A stretch of DNA of 64,000 nucleotides from Defluviicoccus sp. (GTDB lineage Bacteria > Pseudomonadota > Alphaproteobacteria > Rhodospirillales > Defluviicoccaceae), in the NCBI GenBank assembly GCA_029624735.1, contig JARSSM010000020.1, positions 62,001 through 126,000 on the forward strand. Reading direction: 5' to 3'. Every line of letters starts with the position of its first letter. The stretch's first letter is position 1. Positions 17,579 to 29,204 of this stretch are shown here, one piece after another. Made by a program: the position numbers and the translations under genes. The notes beneath the pieces are model-generated. The model saw nothing but the letters and a program-made list of their open reading frames with translations, did no database searches and was not told where the DNA came from.

Positions 17579-17803
17579 ATGACCGCAACTTCCTCGATCA
17601 CGCCTGCGAGCGGCGGCACGCGCCCAGGCGGCATGGCCGGCTACCGGCAGATGCGCACGGTCGAAGCGCGTGCGGCCTCGACCCGGTACGATGAGGATGC
17701 TCAGACGCGCCAAGCGATCGACCGCTTGGGCCGGACGCTCAGCTCCGGCCAGCCGCCGCGCGCCGACGTCCCGCCCGGCTACTATCTTAACATCACCGTT
17801 TGA
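17579..17803 (+). CDS. Small protein of unknown function, CtrA box upstream
   Basis: A 74-residue protein I do not recognise. It has a Ser/Thr/Gly-rich start, a charged middle ('EARAASTRYDEDAQTRQAID') predicted as helix, and a compact end 'RADVPPGYYLNITV'. There is no signal peptide or membrane span. Coding is supported by its position directly behind a perfect CtrA-type box and by a sensible ATG, but the ribosome binding site is weak. It could be a small cell-cycle or motility-linked protein, purely by inference from the box. Confidence 0.5.
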   Translation: MTATSSITPASGGTRPGGMAGYRQMRTVEARAASTRYDEDAQTRQAIDRLGRTLSSGQPPRADVPPGYYLNITV

Positions 17804-17903
17804 GCGGCCGGCGCGTGTTGGCACACCCGATCGCAGCGGACAGTGCGAAGGGAATGCGGGACCTGCTTGTGCGCACCGGCCGGGACAGCCTGGGACAACG
17901 TTG

Positions 17904-17919
17904 TTTACCGCCGGTTAAC
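17904..17919. promoter_or_regulatory. CtrA-like half-consensus box TTTA-N7-TTAAC
   Basis: TTTACCGCCGGTTAAC differs from TTAA-N7-TTAAC at one half-site base. It lies 120 bases upstream of the Cache-domain gene start chosen here and is the second such box within 400 bases. Weak on its own; supported by its neighbour. Confidence 0.3.
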
Positions 17920-18517
17920 CCGTCCGAATTACGCTTTCATGCCGCCGAGGCGTGTCGAACGCGAAAGGGGCCGATCCGATCGCGGCGGCCCTCAAGCGAA
18001 GGCGGGCTCGGCCATACGCATCGAGGGGCGAGAGTGTGATGCTGAAAAACCTGTCCGTGCCGCTGGTCGGGATCCTCTGCCTTCTCTTGGTTGCGCCGAG
18101 TTTGGCAAGCGAACGCGGCAGCATCGAGGAGGCAAAGGCGATGGCGCTGCATGCTGCCAACGCACTGCGCTCCCTCGGTACGGACGCGGCATTCGAGGCG
18201 TTCCAGGCCCCTGGGCCGCCGTTTCATGACCGGGACCTCTATATCTTCGTGCTCAACCGCGACGGCATCGTGCAGGCGCATGGCATCGATCCCGCCCTCG
18301 CGGGCCAGAGCCGACTGGACGTAAAGGACTCGAAGGATCGCACATTTGTGCGTGAAATCGTCGCGATGCCGGATCAGGGGTGGGTCAACTATCTCTACGC
18401 CGATCCGTTTACCGGCAAGATCCTGCCGAAACAAACCTACGTCGTCCGCGTCGGCGATTACCTGGTTTGCGTCGGCGCCTACGCGGAGGAGAGTGAGAGC
18501 GAAGCTCCTCCCGCGCG

Positions 18518-20470
<1,953 letters not shown>

Positions 20471-20516
20471 GTGAAGCCTCCCAAAAGTCTTTTGTTTATC
20501 GCCTTTGCGCCCCAGT

Positions 20517-21527
20517 ATGCGGACGCCGCCGATACGGCGCAACTCCGGCCCGTTTCCCGCGCGCGAGTCTCCCTTGAACCCACGCCAAACCGTCCAGACC
20601 GCTTTTCGCCGCCTGCCCGCGACGACCCAGGGCGCCCTCCTGATGGTTGGCGCAAGCGCCGGCTTCTCGGTGATGATGCTGGCCGTACGTCAGTTGTCGG
20701 CCGAGCTGCACCCGTTCGTCGTCGCCTTCTGGCGCAACCTGATGGGCCTCGTCTTTATGCTGCCCTGGCTGCTCGCAGTCGGTCCCGGCGTCCTGCGCAC
20801 GGGCCGCTTCGGCATGCATGCGCTGCGCTCACTGATGGGCTTGTCGGCGATGCTCTGCCTGTTCACGGCCTTGAGCCTGATGCCACTCGCTGAGGTGACG
20901 GCGTTGACCTTCACCGCGCCGCTGTTTGCCACCGTTGGCGCGGCACTGATCCTGGGCGAACGGGTGCGGCTGCGGCGCTGGTCGGCGACGGTGATCGGCT
21001 TCCTCGGGACGCTGCTGATCCTCAAGCCAGGCGCGGAAATGGTGCAGCCATCGGCGTTGGTCGCGCTCACCGCAGCCGTGTTCATCGCCGGCGCGATGCT
21101 CACCATCAAGTCGCTCTCCGATAGCGAGAGCCCGAATGCGATCGTCGTCATCATGGGACTGTTGATGACGCCGGCCTCCCTCGTGCCGGCCGCCTTCGTG
21201 TGGAGCTGGCCCACGGGCGGGCCGATGGAGGGCGCGTGGGGATGGGTTTTACTGATGGGGTTCTCAGCCACCATCGGCCAGGTTTGCCTCACGCGCGCAT
21301 TCAAGGCCGCGGATGCGTCGGCGGTGATTCCGTTTGATTTTTCCCGCCTCGTCTTCATTGGCGGGCTCGGCTACTGGATGTTCGGGGAAATCCCGGACGT
21401 CTGGACGTGGCTCGGCGGCGGCATCATCCTTGCTGCCAGCGTCTATATTGCCAGGCGGGAAGCGCAACTGGCGCGCCTCGCCGAGGCGGAAGCGGCGCGC
21501 AGCAATGTGACGGGAGGAGCGGCCTGA
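20517..21527 (+). CDS. EamA/DMT-family transporter
   Basis: A 336-residue inner-membrane protein with about ten hydrophobic helices in two EamA repeats; the first repeat ends '[19 protein letters not shown]' and the second '[19 protein letters not shown]', the paired motif of the drug/metabolite transporter superfamily. Substrate is unknown; this subgroup is often annotated as an S-adenosylmethionine or amino-acid-metabolite exporter. The start could instead be TTG at 20574. It diverges from the acetoacetyl-CoA synthetase gene with only 46 bases between, and its stop overlaps the next gene's ATG. Confidence 0.85.
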   Translation: MRTPPIRRNSGPFPARESPLNPRQTVQTAFRRLPATTQGALLMVGASAGFSVMMLAVRQLSAELHPFVVAFWRNLMGLVFMLPWLLAVGPGVLRTGRFGMHALRSLMGLSAMLCLFTALSLMPLAEVTALTFTAPLFATVGAALILGERVRLRRWSATVIGFLGTLLILKPGAEMVQPSALVALTAAVFIAGAMLTIKSLSDSESPNAIVVIMGLLMTPASLVPAAFVWSWPTGGPMEGAWGWVLLMGFSATIGQVCLTRAFKAADASAVIPFDFSRLVFIGGLGYWMFGEIPDVWTWLGGGIILAASVYIARREAQLARLAEAEAARSNVTGGAA

Positions 21528-21772
21528 TGAACCGCGGCACCATCGGCACCGTGCTCAAGCTTGGCCTGCTGTCCTTGATCGCAGGCCTTGTCATGGCGCA
21601 GTTCGGCCTCAAGCCGGGCGAGGTCTTCGTTAACGCCGGTGCGATTGCCCGCGACGCCGCCGATCGCGCAGTTGACGCACTGCGCTGGGCGTGGGGCTAT
21701 ATTCTTGCCGGCGCCGTTGTCGTGGTGCCGGTCTGGCTGGCCGTTCATCTGTGGCGGCGGGCAAAGGGCTGA
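21527..21772 (+). CDS. Small two-span membrane protein (DUF6460-like)
   Basis: An 81-residue protein with two hydrophobic helices: 'VLKLGLLSLIAGLVMAQFGL' and 'GYILAGAVVVVPVWLAVHLW'. The layout and the phrase 'WAWGYILAGAVVVVPVWL' resemble DUF6460 proteins as I remember them; no function is known. The ATG shares a base with the stop of the transporter gene (TGATG), so it is translationally coupled to it. Confidence 0.65.
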   Translation: MNRGTIGTVLKLGLLSLIAGLVMAQFGLKPGEVFVNAGAIARDAADRAVDALRWAWGYILAGAVVVVPVWLAVHLWRRAKG

Positions 21773-21807
21773 GGCCGGCAGCCTAGCAATCAATCTGGCC
21801 GCGCGCT

Positions 21808-22191
21808 TCAGTCTGGCCGTGCCTGGGCCAGCCTTGCCAGCGCTTGCCGTGCCTGGTCGAGATGGTCGGCGGTGATGTGCGGCGCGATCGCCTGCAGGGC
21901 GAGCAGCAGCACAGCGGCATCGTCGGTGAAACCGATGCCGGCGATGAAGTCGGGGATGAGGTCGGCCGGCATGATGAAATAGGCGAGCGCCGCGAACAGC
22001 GTCGCCTTGGCGGCCGCGGGTGTCTTGGCGTCGACGGCAGCGAAAAAGGCGGCGAGCGCCCGATCGAGGAACGGGACCCTGCCCAGCGTCCGTTTGACCT
22101 TGGCCCAGAAGCGTCGGCGGACCAGGCGCTCATGCCCCCGCGCCGGCACCAGCGCGCGGGAGATCTCGATCTGCGGCAGTCGCGGTTCCAT
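21808..22191 (-). CDS. DUF1232 (YkvA-like) protein
   Basis: A 127-residue protein with the DUF1232 core 'YFIMPADLIPDFIAGIGFTDDAAVLLLAL', here cited as the two halves 'YFIMPADLIPDFIAG' and 'GFTDDAAVLLLAL'. The core forms a short hydrophobic hairpin preceded by a basic amphipathic region. Function is unknown across the family. It is convergent with the small membrane gene to its left and divergent from phbB to its right. Confidence 0.82.
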   Translation of the reverse strand: MEPRLPQIEISRALVPARGHERLVRRRFWAKVKRTLGRVPFLDRALAAFFAAVDAKTPAAAKATLFAALAYFIMPADLIPDFIAGIGFTDDAAVLLLALQAIAPHITADHLDQARQALARLAQARPD

Positions 22192-22497
22192 CGTTCAGCC
22201 TCAACGTTGAGCCTTCGCCGCTTCAGATAGGGTGGCCGATCGTGGAAGGAAAGGTGGCTTGCGGAGCGAACAGTGGCTGCGACGGCCGCGCCACGAGGAA
22301 CTCTCTCGCCGCCTCGCCTTGACAACAAGGAGAGCGCACGGCTAAACGACCATGATGCGGCTGCGAAGCGGAGCGCGGAGGACGGTTCTCCCCCCCGACC
22401 AAGGACCTGCGCCGGAGCAGGCTGGACCGGACCGGGTCCGCTCGACACAGCAACATGGGTCTTTGATTCTTTGGGCAATCCATAACAGGAGGGAACT
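22192..22497. other. Intergenic region upstream of phbB
   Basis: 306 bases with no supported gene. A TTGACA element is present at 22319-22324, but the sequence 17 bases further (around 22342) is a poor -10, so I do not call a promoter. The phbB ribosome binding site AGGAGGG ends about 6 bases before its ATG. Confidence 0.4.
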
Positions 22498-23220
22498 ATG
22501 GCGCGCGTCGCTTTGGTTACCGGTGGGACTCGCGGAATTGGTGCCGCAATCGCCAAAAAGTTGAAGGAAGCTGGCTACAAGGCCGTCGTTTGCGATGTCG
22601 TCGAGGATCAGCTGAAGGCCTTTACGGCCGAAACCGGCATCCCCGGCTACAAGATCGACGTTTCAAGCCACGCCGATGTTGCCGAAGGAGTGAAGAAGAT
22701 CGAGGCTGAGCAAGGCCCGATCGATATCCTCGTCAACAACGCCGGCATTACGCGCGATTCCATCATGGTGAAGATGACGCGCGAAAAGAACTGGGATCCG
22801 GTGATCGCCGTCAACCTGGGCTCCGTGTTCAACACCTGCAATCTCATCCTGCCGGGAATGAATGCGCGCAAGTGGGGCCGCATCGTCAACATCAGCTCGA
22901 TGAACGGCCAGCGCGGTCAGATCGGTCAGGCCAACTACTGCGCCAGCAAGGCCGGCGTCATCGGTTACAGCCGCGCGATTGCTTTGGAAGCCGCGCGCAA
23001 CGGCGTGACCATCAACGTCATCTGCCCGGGCTTCATCAAGACCGAGATGACGGCCGCAATGCCGCCGGAAGTGCTGGAAGGCGCGGTCAAGCAGATCCCC
23101 CTGGGCCGCATCGGCATGCCGGATGACATTGCCAACGGCGTTGTCTTCCTCGCCAGCGAGAGCGCGGCCTGGATCACCGGCCACACGCTGTCGATCAACG
23201 GCGGCCAGTTCATGGAATAG
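22498..23220 (+). CDS. phbB: Acetoacetyl-CoA reductase (PHB pathway)
   Basis: A 240-residue short-chain dehydrogenase. The cofactor loop is 'TGGTRGIGAAIA', followed by 'NNAG', the catalytic Ser in 'NISSMNGQRGQIGQANY' and the YxxxK pair in 'YCASK'. The 'GQIGQANYCASKAG' run and 'ICPGFIKTEMT' are characteristic of PhbB/PhaB rather than FabG. It reduces acetoacetyl-CoA to (R)-3-hydroxybutyryl-CoA with NADPH for polyhydroxybutyrate. phaA and phaC are not adjacent. A strong AGGAGG site precedes ATG and an intrinsic terminator follows. Confidence 0.92.
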   Translation: MARVALVTGGTRGIGAAIAKKLKEAGYKAVVCDVVEDQLKAFTAETGIPGYKIDVSSHADVAEGVKKIEAEQGPIDILVNNAGITRDSIMVKMTREKNWDPVIAVNLGSVFNTCNLILPGMNARKWGRIVNISSMNGQRGQIGQANYCASKAGVIGYSRAIALEAARNGVTINVICPGFIKTEMTAAMPPEVLEGAVKQIPLGRIGMPDDIANGVVFLASESAAWITGHTLSINGGQFME

Positions 23221-23251
23221 CGCTGCACGTTCCGTGTCGGCACGTCGCGGG

Positions 23252-23281
23252 AGGCCACCCTTTGCGGTGGCCTTTCTCGTT
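23252..23281 (+). terminator. Intrinsic terminator of phbB
   Basis: AGGCCACC (23252-23259) pairs perfectly with GGTGGCCT (23266-23273) around a 6-base loop, followed by TTCTCGTTTC. It lies 32 bases after the phbB stop and may also serve the convergent phhB gene that ends at 23295. Confidence 0.7.
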
Positions 23282-23294
23282 TCATGCCAGTCCT

Positions 23295-23612
23295 TCACGC
23301 CTGTTCCTGCTTGGCAGCGGATTGCGCCGCCGCCTTGTCGATGAAGTGCGCCAGGCGGATATCGCGGGCGCTGAGGCCGCCCGCGTCGTGCGTCGACAAA
23401 ACGACATCGACACGATTGTAGACATTGAACCATTCCGGATGATGGTTCATCCTTTCCGCTTGCAGGGCGACGCGCGCCATGAAGCCGAAGGCTTGGTTGA
23501 AATCCTCGAAGCGGAAGGACCGGTGGATGGCGTCCCGGCCGGCGACGACCTTCCAACCCGGAAGCTCGGCAAGGGCAGCGGCGCGATCCGCGGCTGACAG
23601 CTTTTCGATCAT
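23295..23612 (-). CDS. phhB: Pterin-4a-carbinolamine dehydratase
   Basis: A 105-residue protein with the PCD/DCoH signature '[18 protein letters not shown]', where the paired histidines and 'HPEW' form the active site, and '[13 protein letters not shown]' at the end. It dehydrates 4a-hydroxytetrahydrobiopterin; in bacteria without phenylalanine hydroxylase nearby it may act in other pterin or molybdopterin-related roles. The ATG at 23612 is preceded by AGGAGG at 8 bases, so the longer open frame upstream is not used. Confidence 0.93.
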   Translation of the reverse strand: MIEKLSAADRAAALAELPGWKVVAGRDAIHRSFRFEDFNQAFGFMARVALQAERMNHHPEWFNVYNRVDVVLSTHDAGGLSARDIRLAHFIDKAAAQSAAKQEQA

Positions 23613-23690
23613 CGGAGCACCTCCTCTCCCCGTCACCTGCGCATGCACTTTGGCGATGGGCCGGTTGCGTTCAAGGGGCACGATCCCGGC

Positions 23691-24089
23691 ATGAGACGTG
23701 TATTCGGGACGCCGCCGTCGCTCGCTGAGGTCGAGGTCCTGGCGGCGCAGGCGCTCGCGACAATCCCGCCGCCATTGCGGAAATTCCTGCAGACCGTTGT
23801 CATCCGGGTCGAGGAGTTCTGTGAGCCCGAAATCGAGGCGGAACTGGACCTCGACAGCCCATTCGACATCCTCGGTCTCTATCGCGGCGTTTCGCTGCCG
23901 GCGAAAAGTGTTTTCGACACGCCCCAGGACGTCGACATGATCCTCCTTTACCGTCGCCCGATCCTCGATTACTGGTGCGAGACGGGCGAAGACCTGATGC
24001 GGGTCATCCGCCATGTGCTGATTCACGAGGCCGGACACCACTTCGGCCTCTCGGACGAGGACATGGCCAGGATCGAGGACGAGCGATGA
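23691..24089 (+). CDS. Zincin-like metallopeptidase family protein
   Basis: A 132-residue protein with the minigluzincin-like motif '[18 protein letters not shown]': HExxH plus a third ligand in the GLSDED segment, as in the small bacterial metallopeptidase family with the MMP-like fold (DUF1025/PF06262). It is short and lacks a signal peptide, so it acts in the cytoplasm if active. The start at 23691 gives the usual 'MRRxFxTPPSLxE' opening; an in-frame ATG at 23643 is also possible. Its stop overlaps the ATG of the Lon-like gene (ATGA). Confidence 0.82.
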   Translation: MRRVFGTPPSLAEVEVLAAQALATIPPPLRKFLQTVVIRVEEFCEPEIEAELDLDSPFDILGLYRGVSLPAKSVFDTPQDVDMILLYRRPILDYWCETGEDLMRVIRHVLIHEAGHHFGLSDEDMARIEDER

Positions 24090-26581
24090 GGGAGAAGGCG
24101 CCGGCAGCCCCATCTGCGTTGCCGGCGGAGGCGCTGTTCGCCGCCTGTGACGAGACGCTGCTGCCGTTTGCGACCACGGCGGAACTGCCGGCCGGTGGCG
24201 AGATCGTTGGCCAGGGGCGCGCCACCGAGGCGCTGCGGCTCGCGCTTGGCATGAAGGCCGCCGGCTACAACCTGTTTGCCCTGGGGCCCTCCGGCGTCGG
24301 CAAGTTCACCTTCGTGCGCCATGCCGTCGAACAGGCGGCGCGGCGTTGGCCGACCCCGCCGGACTGGTGCTACATCAACAACTTCGCCGAACCGCACCGG
24401 CCAAAGGCGCTTGAGCTGCCGAGCGGTCGTGGCCGGCCGCTGCAGCAGGAAGCGGAACGGTTGATCGAAGAGCTGCAGCAGGCGATCCCGGCGGCCTTCG
24501 AGACCGACGAATACCGCAATCGCAAGAGCGCGATCCAGGAGCAGTTCAAGGAGCGGCAGGAAGAAGCCTTCTCAGCCCTGCAGGCGCAGGGGCGGGAAAA
24601 CGACGTCGCGCTGATCAAGACGCCAATGGGGCTCGCGCTGGCGCCGACCAAGGACGGCGACGTGCTGAGCCCGCAAGACTTCGAACAGCTTTCAGGCGAA
24701 GAAAAGCAGCGCCGCCAGGAGGCTTCGGAGCGGCTGCAGAAGCAGCTGGAAGCTTTCCTGCGCGAGGTTCCCGGGTGGGAACGGGAGCAGCGCGAACAGT
24801 TGCGCACGCTCAACCGCGAGACGACCCAGTACGCCGTCGGCCACCTGATTGACGAGATGAAGAAGCACTGGGAGGACCTGCCCGCGGTGCTCGACCACCT
24901 CGAAGCCGTGCGCGCCGACGTGATCGAGAACGTCGACGATTTCCTGCCTAAGGAGCAGACGCCGCAAATCCTGATCGCGGCCGCAGCCGGCCGTGCGCCG
25001 CAAGGCCCGATCGCGAGTCCGTTCCGCCGCTACCAGGTCAATGTGATCGTCGATCAGCAACAGCGCGGCAACGGCGACGGTGCGAATGAGGGGGCACCGG
25101 TCGTCCATGAGGATCACCCGACCCTGCCCAACCTGGTCGGCCGCATCGAGCACATTGCCCAGTTCGGCACGTTGATGACCGACTTCATGCTGATCAAGGC
25201 CGGAGCACTCCACCGTGCCAACGGCGGCTGCCTGATCCTTGACGTCCGCCGGGTGCTGATGAACAGCTTCGCCTACGAGACGCTGAAGCGCGTCCTGCGT
25301 TCGGGCTGCATCCGCATCGAGTCGGTCGCGGAGTCGCTCGGCTGGTCGACCACGATCACCCTCGAACCGGCGCCGATTCCGCTCGACGTCAAGGTGATCC
25401 TGCTGGGCGATCCGCTTCTCTACTACTTGTTGAGCGCCTACGATCCGGAATTTTCCGAGCTGTTCCGGGTCGCGGCCGACTTCGACACCCGCATGGATCG
25501 TGATGCCGCCGGCACCCAGGCCTATGCGCAGATGATCGCGACGATCGCGGGGACGGCGAAGCTCAAGCCGATCGACCGCGGCGGTGTCGCGCGCCTGATC
25601 GAGCACGGCGCCAGGTTAGTGGGCGACGCCGAGAAGTTGACCGCACATGCCGAAACCCTCGAAGGCCTGTTGCGCGAGGCTGACTTCTGGGCCGGCGAGG
25701 CCGATGCCGGCACCATCGGCCGTGCCCACGTGCAGCAGGCAATCGATGCCCGCACCTACCGCTCGGACCTGCTGCGCGCCCGCATCCAGGAGGAGATCCA
25801 GCGCGGCACCCTGGTTATCGAGACCGACGGCGCGCGGGTCGGCCAGATTAACGGTTTGGCTGTGATCCAGCTCAATCACTTCGCTTTCGGCCGGCCGAGC
25901 CGGATCAGCTGCCGCGTTCGCCTCGGCAAGGGCGAGGTGATCGACATCGAGCGCGAGGTGGCGCTCGGCGGCCCGCTCCATTCCAAGGGCGTGCTGATCC
26001 TCTCGGCGTTTTTGAGTTCGCGCTATGCCCACGAGCAGCCGCTCTCACTCAATGCCAGCCTGGTGTTCGAGCAGTCGTATTCCGGGGTCGAAGGCGACAG
26101 CGCGTCTTCGGCCGAGCTGTACGCGCTCCTCTCGGCGCTGGCGGAGATCCCGATCCGGCAATCGCTGGCGGTGACGGGCTCTGTTGATCAGCAGGGCAGG
26201 GTGCAGGCGATCGGCGGCGTCAACGAGAAGATCGAGGGCTTTTTCGATATTTGTGCCGCCCGCGGCCTGTCCGGTGAGCAGGGGGTGCTGATCCCGGCTG
26301 CGAACGTCAAGCACCTGATGCTGCGCGCCGATGTCGTGGCAGCCTGCCGCGAGGGCCGGTTCGCCGTCTATCCCGTCGAGACGATCGATCAGGGTATCAC
26401 GCTTCTGACCGGCATCCCGGCGGGAGAAGCCGACGAGAAAGGAGAGTATCCGCTCGGCACGGTCAATCGTGCGGTCGCCAACCGGTTGGCCCGCTTCGTC
26501 CGCAAGGCCGTCCGCCTGGCCCGGGAAGCCGACGGTGGCAAGGGGAACCGGAACGCCAAGGGCAGGGAGGCGCTGCGGTGA
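24086..26581 (+). CDS. Lon-type AAA+ ATP-dependent protease (LonB-like, AAA_32)
   Basis: An 831-residue protein: AAA+ part with a P-loop variant 'GPSGVGKFT', a long charged coiled insertion at about residues 120-290 ('[18 protein letters not shown]' and Glu/Gln-rich helices), and a C-terminal Lon S16 protease domain. The catalytic dyad is Ser674 in '[12 protein letters not shown]' and Lys715 in '[11 protein letters not shown]'. The usual GKT/GKS of Walker A reads GKF here, so ATP use may be altered; the same variant occurs in this AAA_32 family as I recall. The N-terminal LON substrate domain of true LonA is absent. It sits between a metallopeptidase and a UspA-like gene with overlaps on both sides. 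Confidence 0.9.
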   Translation: MREKAPAAPSALPAEALFAACDETLLPFATTAELPAGGEIVGQGRATEALRLALGMKAAGYNLFALGPSGVGKFTFVRHAVEQAARRWPTPPDWCYINNFAEPHRPKALELPSGRGRPLQQEAERLIEELQQAIPAAFETDEYRNRKSAIQEQFKERQEEAFSALQAQGRENDVALIKTPMGLALAPTKDGDVLSPQDFEQLSGEEKQRRQEASERLQKQLEAFLREVPGWEREQREQLRTLNRETTQYAVGHLIDEMKKHWEDLPAVLDHLEAVRADVIENVDDFLPKEQTPQILIAAAAGRAPQGPIASPFRRYQVNVIVDQQQRGNGDGANEGAPVVHEDHPTLPNLVGRIEHIAQFGTLMTDFMLIKAGALHRANGGCLILDVRRVLMNSFAYETLKRVLRSGCIRIESVAESLGWSTTITLEPAPIPLDVKVILLGDPLLYYLLSAYDPEFSELFRVAADFDTRMDRDAAGTQAYAQMIATIAGTAKLKPIDRGGVARLIEHGARLVGDAEKLTAHAETLEGLLREADFWAGEADAGTIGRAHVQQAIDARTYRSDLLRARIQEEIQRGTLVIETDGARVGQINGLAVIQLNHFAFGRPSRISCRVRLGKGEVIDIEREVALGGPLHSKGVLILSAFLSSRYAHEQPLSLNASLVFEQSYSGVEGDSASSAELYALLSALAEIPIRQSLAVTGSVDQQGRVQAIGGVNEKIEGFFDICAARGLSGEQGVLIPAANVKHLMLRADVVAACREGRFAVYPVETIDQGITLLTGIPAGEADEKGEYPLGTVNRAVANRLARFVRKAVRLAREADGGKGNRNAKGREALR

Positions 26582-27474
26582 CCGCCCCGCCGGCCGGCGG
26601 CGATCCCGAGGTGCGGCGCCGTTTTCGCCGGGTCGTCGTCGCCTTTGACTGGGGCAGCGAGAATGCCGGCGCGGTCGAACTGGTAACGGCGCTGGCGGAG
26701 CGCCTGCGCGCTGAACTGAAGGCGATGTTCGTCGAGGACATCGACCTCATGCGCTTGGCCGAGCATCCGCACGTGTTTGCCTTCAGCGCGTTGTCTGCGA
26801 CCGGGCAGCAGTTGGCGGCAGAGCACCTGCGGCGCGTCTTGCGCTCCCGGCTGGCGCGCAGCCGCGAGGCGATCGAGGCGGCGGCGCAGCGCCGGCAGCT
26901 CAAGTACGCCTTCGAGGTGCGCCAAGGCCGGCTGTTGGCCGAGGCCTTGAAGGCTGCCGAAAGCGAGGATCTGGTGATCTTGAGCTGGACGGCGGGCGGA
27001 GGGACGACGTCCTTTGGCCCGGGCCAAGCGCCGCCGGTGGTGATCGCCCGGGCGCTGGCGGAGGCGCACGCGCGCTCGGTCCTGCTCCTGCATCCAGAGG
27101 CGCCGGCCGGCGGGCCGCTGGTTCTCGCCTACGATGGCTCGGCCGGGGCCGATGCGGCGCTCTTGGCCGCGCTTGAGATCGCGGACGAGGACGGCGGCGC
27201 CATTGAGGTTGCCCTGCTTTCGGGCCGGTCAGCGGAGGTCGAGCGCTGGGCGGAGGCGATCCGGCAGACGCTCGCTGACTACCCAGCCCGCGGCGGCCGC
27301 TTCCGGGCGCGGCTGATCGCCCTTCCCGGCGGCGGGCTGGAGGGCGTTTGTCGCACGGCGGCGCGGCTGGGTGCGTCGCTGATCGTGCTGGGCGCCGATC
27401 TCGCGCTCGCGCAGCACGACGCCGGCCGCAGGGCGCTCGAACGCATCGGCTGCTCGGTGTTGCTGGTACGGTAG
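26578..27474 (+). CDS. Tandem UspA-like (universal stress) protein
   Basis: A 298-residue protein with two alpha/beta Usp-like halves: 'RRVVVAFDWGSENAGAVEL' opens the first and 'PLVLAYDGSAGADAALLAA' the second. The ATP-binding G-x2-G-x9-G-(S/T) motif is not evident at the end of the second half ('LGADLALAQHDAGRRALE'), so it is probably of the non-ATP-binding type. The GTG start overlaps the stop of the Lon-like gene (GTGA), so the two are translationally coupled. A role in stress proteostasis is inference from this context. Confidence 0.72.
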   Translation: MTAPPAGGDPEVRRRFRRVVVAFDWGSENAGAVELVTALAERLRAELKAMFVEDIDLMRLAEHPHVFAFSALSATGQQLAAEHLRRVLRSRLARSREAIEAAAQRRQLKYAFEVRQGRLLAEALKAAESEDLVILSWTAGGGTTSFGPGQAPPVVIARALAEAHARSVLLLHPEAPAGGPLVLAYDGSAGADAALLAALEIADEDGGAIEVALLSGRSAEVERWAEAIRQTLADYPARGGRFRARLIALPGGGLEGVCRTAARLGASLIVLGADLALAQHDAGRRALERIGCSVLLVR

Positions 27475-27494
27475 GGTGGGCAAAGGCGCGGCGA

Positions 27495-27902
27495 TCATCG
27501 GGCGGAGCGGTGCAGGAAGTCGCCGGAGGGGATTGGCGGCAGCCCCGCAGTCGGCCGGATGTAGAGGTAGATCCAGGCCTGCACGGCTTCGCCGGACGTG
27601 AGTGTCAGGGTGCAGCGTTGCCGCGCGTACTCTGGGTCCTGGCCAAAACCGGGACCGCAACCTTCGTACCGGTCCAGGCGGCGAAACACGAAATCAGGCG
27701 TTCGCAAGCGGTAGACCTCGCCCAAAACCGCGTGTCTCGGGTCGGCGGAGGCAACCGCACCGGGATAGGCGCCAACCCGGTAAAGGAGGCCCTGAAACCT
27801 CGCCATGCCGACAAAGGTGCCCGACTGCGCGAGCAGTCCATGCATGCGGCTGCCGGCGCCGCGGCGCAAGGTGCCATAGACGAACAGGAATTCTGCGCGC
27901 AC
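27495..27902 (-). CDS. Gamma-glutamylcyclotransferase-like (AIG2/GGCT) protein
   Basis: A 135-residue protein with the defining 'FVYGTLRRG' near the N-terminus (residues 7-15), 'RFQGLLYRVGAYPGAV' and 'RLDRYEG', which in GGCT-fold enzymes carry the substrate pocket and the catalytic Glu region. It probably cyclises a gamma-glutamyl group to 5-oxoproline, but several family members have unknown substrates. The start is GTG. It is the most distal gene of the minus-strand block thrS-infC-moaC-moeA, 84 bases beyond moeA. Confidence 0.82.
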   Translation of the reverse strand: MRAEFLFVYGTLRRGAGSRMHGLLAQSGTFVGMARFQGLLYRVGAYPGAVASADPRHAVLGEVYRLRTPDFVFRRLDRYEGCGPGFGQDPEYARQRCTLTLTSGEAVQAWIYLYIRPTAGLPPIPSGDFLHRSAR

Positions 27903-27986
27903 TCCGATCCCTCTGCCGTTAACCCTTGCGCTTCGCCTGCCGCAAGGCGTGGCCCTTGGGCGGCGGCTCCCTCAGAGTGCAGTCGC

Positions 27987-29201
27987 TCACACCGCCGGGC
28001 CGGCGGTATCGAAGCGCAAGATTGGAAGCGGCTCGCCGGCGGGCGCGGGCGGGGCGTGCGGCGGGCGGATGACGAGGCAGTCCGCCGCGGCCAGGATGTG
28101 CAGCATGGCGCTGTCCTGCTGCGGATAGGGCGTCGCCACCCGATTGCCTGAGCCATCGAGAGCCAGCGTACTGCGCAGGTAATCCTGACGCCCGTCGTTT
28201 GCGGGCAGAGCGCGGCCCAGCAACGCCGTTTCCTCCTGATCAAAGGCACGGTCGAGGCCAGCGAGCGCGGCCAGCATCGGCTTCAGAAATACCACCGCTG
28301 CGACGCCGACCGAGACCGGATTGCCCGGCAGGCCCAGAACCGGCAATGGCCCCAGCCGGCCGAACAGGGTCGGCTTGCCCGGTCGCATCGCGAGGTTCTG
28401 GAAGGTCACCGTCCCCCCTTCCTGCAACAGGACCGGCCGGACGAGGTCGCGGTCGCCGACCGAGGCGCCGCCGAGTGTGATGAGGAGATCGGCACCCGCG
28501 GCGGCCTCGAACGCGGCGCGCAACGACGCTTCCTCATCGGCGGCGATGCCGAGAGCGATTGGCTCGCCACCCAATGCGCGCACCGAACTGGCAACGAGAA
28601 AGGAGTTGGAGTTGACGATCCGACTGCCGTCGAGCGGTTCGCCTGGCATGCGCAATTCGGAGCCGGTCGCCAGCACGGCGACGCGCGGCCGCCTGCGCAC
28701 CGTGAGCCAGGGCACGTTCATCGCTGCGCACAGCGCCACATCGCGCGCGCTTAAGGCTTGCCCGGCCTTGAGCAGCCGATCGCCACTCTTGAAGTCGAGG
28801 CCGGCCTCGCGGATGAAGCGGCCGGGTGCAGGCGCGACGCGGACGGTGACGTGATCGCCCGCCCGCTCGGCATCTTCTTGGATCACGATCGCATCGGCGC
28901 CATCGGGCACCGGCGCGCCGGTGAGGATGCGCACCGCTTCGCCGCGACCAAGCGTGCGCGTGACGCCCTGGCCGGCCGCCGCTGCGCCGACCACAGACAG
29001 GGTTGCCGGCACCGAGGCGACATCGGCGGCCTGGACCGCATAGCCGTCCATCGCCGAGACGGCAACGGGCGGATGGGTGAGCCGCGCTTCGACGTCCGTT
29101 GCCAGCACCCGGCCCCACGCCTGATCGAGGCTCACCACCTCCGCGGGAACCGGGCGCAATGCCTCCCTGATCAGGCGCAAGGCTTCCGCGACGGAAAGCA
29201 T
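27987..29201 (-). CDS. moeA: Molybdopterin molybdenumtransferase MoeA
   Basis: A 404-residue enzyme with all MoeA landmarks: 'PVAVSAMDGYAV', 'RILTGAPVPDGADAIVIQED', 'DFKSGDRLLKAGQ', 'VLATGSEL', 'GGASVGDRDLVRP' and 'LGLPGNPVSV'. It inserts molybdate into adenylylated molybdopterin to complete Moco. It begins 3 bases after moaC on the same strand, so the two Moco genes form an operon; moaA, mogA and moaDE are not in the window. Confidence 0.95.
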   Translation of the reverse strand: MLSVAEALRLIREALRPVPAEVVSLDQAWGRVLATDVEARLTHPPVAVSAMDGYAVQAADVASVPATLSVVGAAAAGQGVTRTLGRGEAVRILTGAPVPDGADAIVIQEDAERAGDHVTVRVAPAPGRFIREAGLDFKSGDRLLKAGQALSARDVALCAAMNVPWLTVRRRPRVAVLATGSELRMPGEPLDGSRIVNSNSFLVASSVRALGGEPIALGIAADEEASLRAAFEAAAGADLLITLGGASVGDRDLVRPVLLQEGGTVTFQNLAMRPGKPTLFGRLGPLPVLGLPGNPVSVGVAAVVFLKPMLAALAGLDRAFDQEETALLGRALPANDGRQDYLRSTLALDGSGNRVATPYPQQDSAMLHILAAADCLVIRPPHAPPAPAGEPLPILRFDTAGPAV

Positions 29202-29204
29202 CGC

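Noticed and set aside
22319..22347. TTGACA element upstream of phbB as a sigma-70 promoter
   Set aside because: The -10 region at the proper distance (CTAAAC) is poor, so I left it as a note only.
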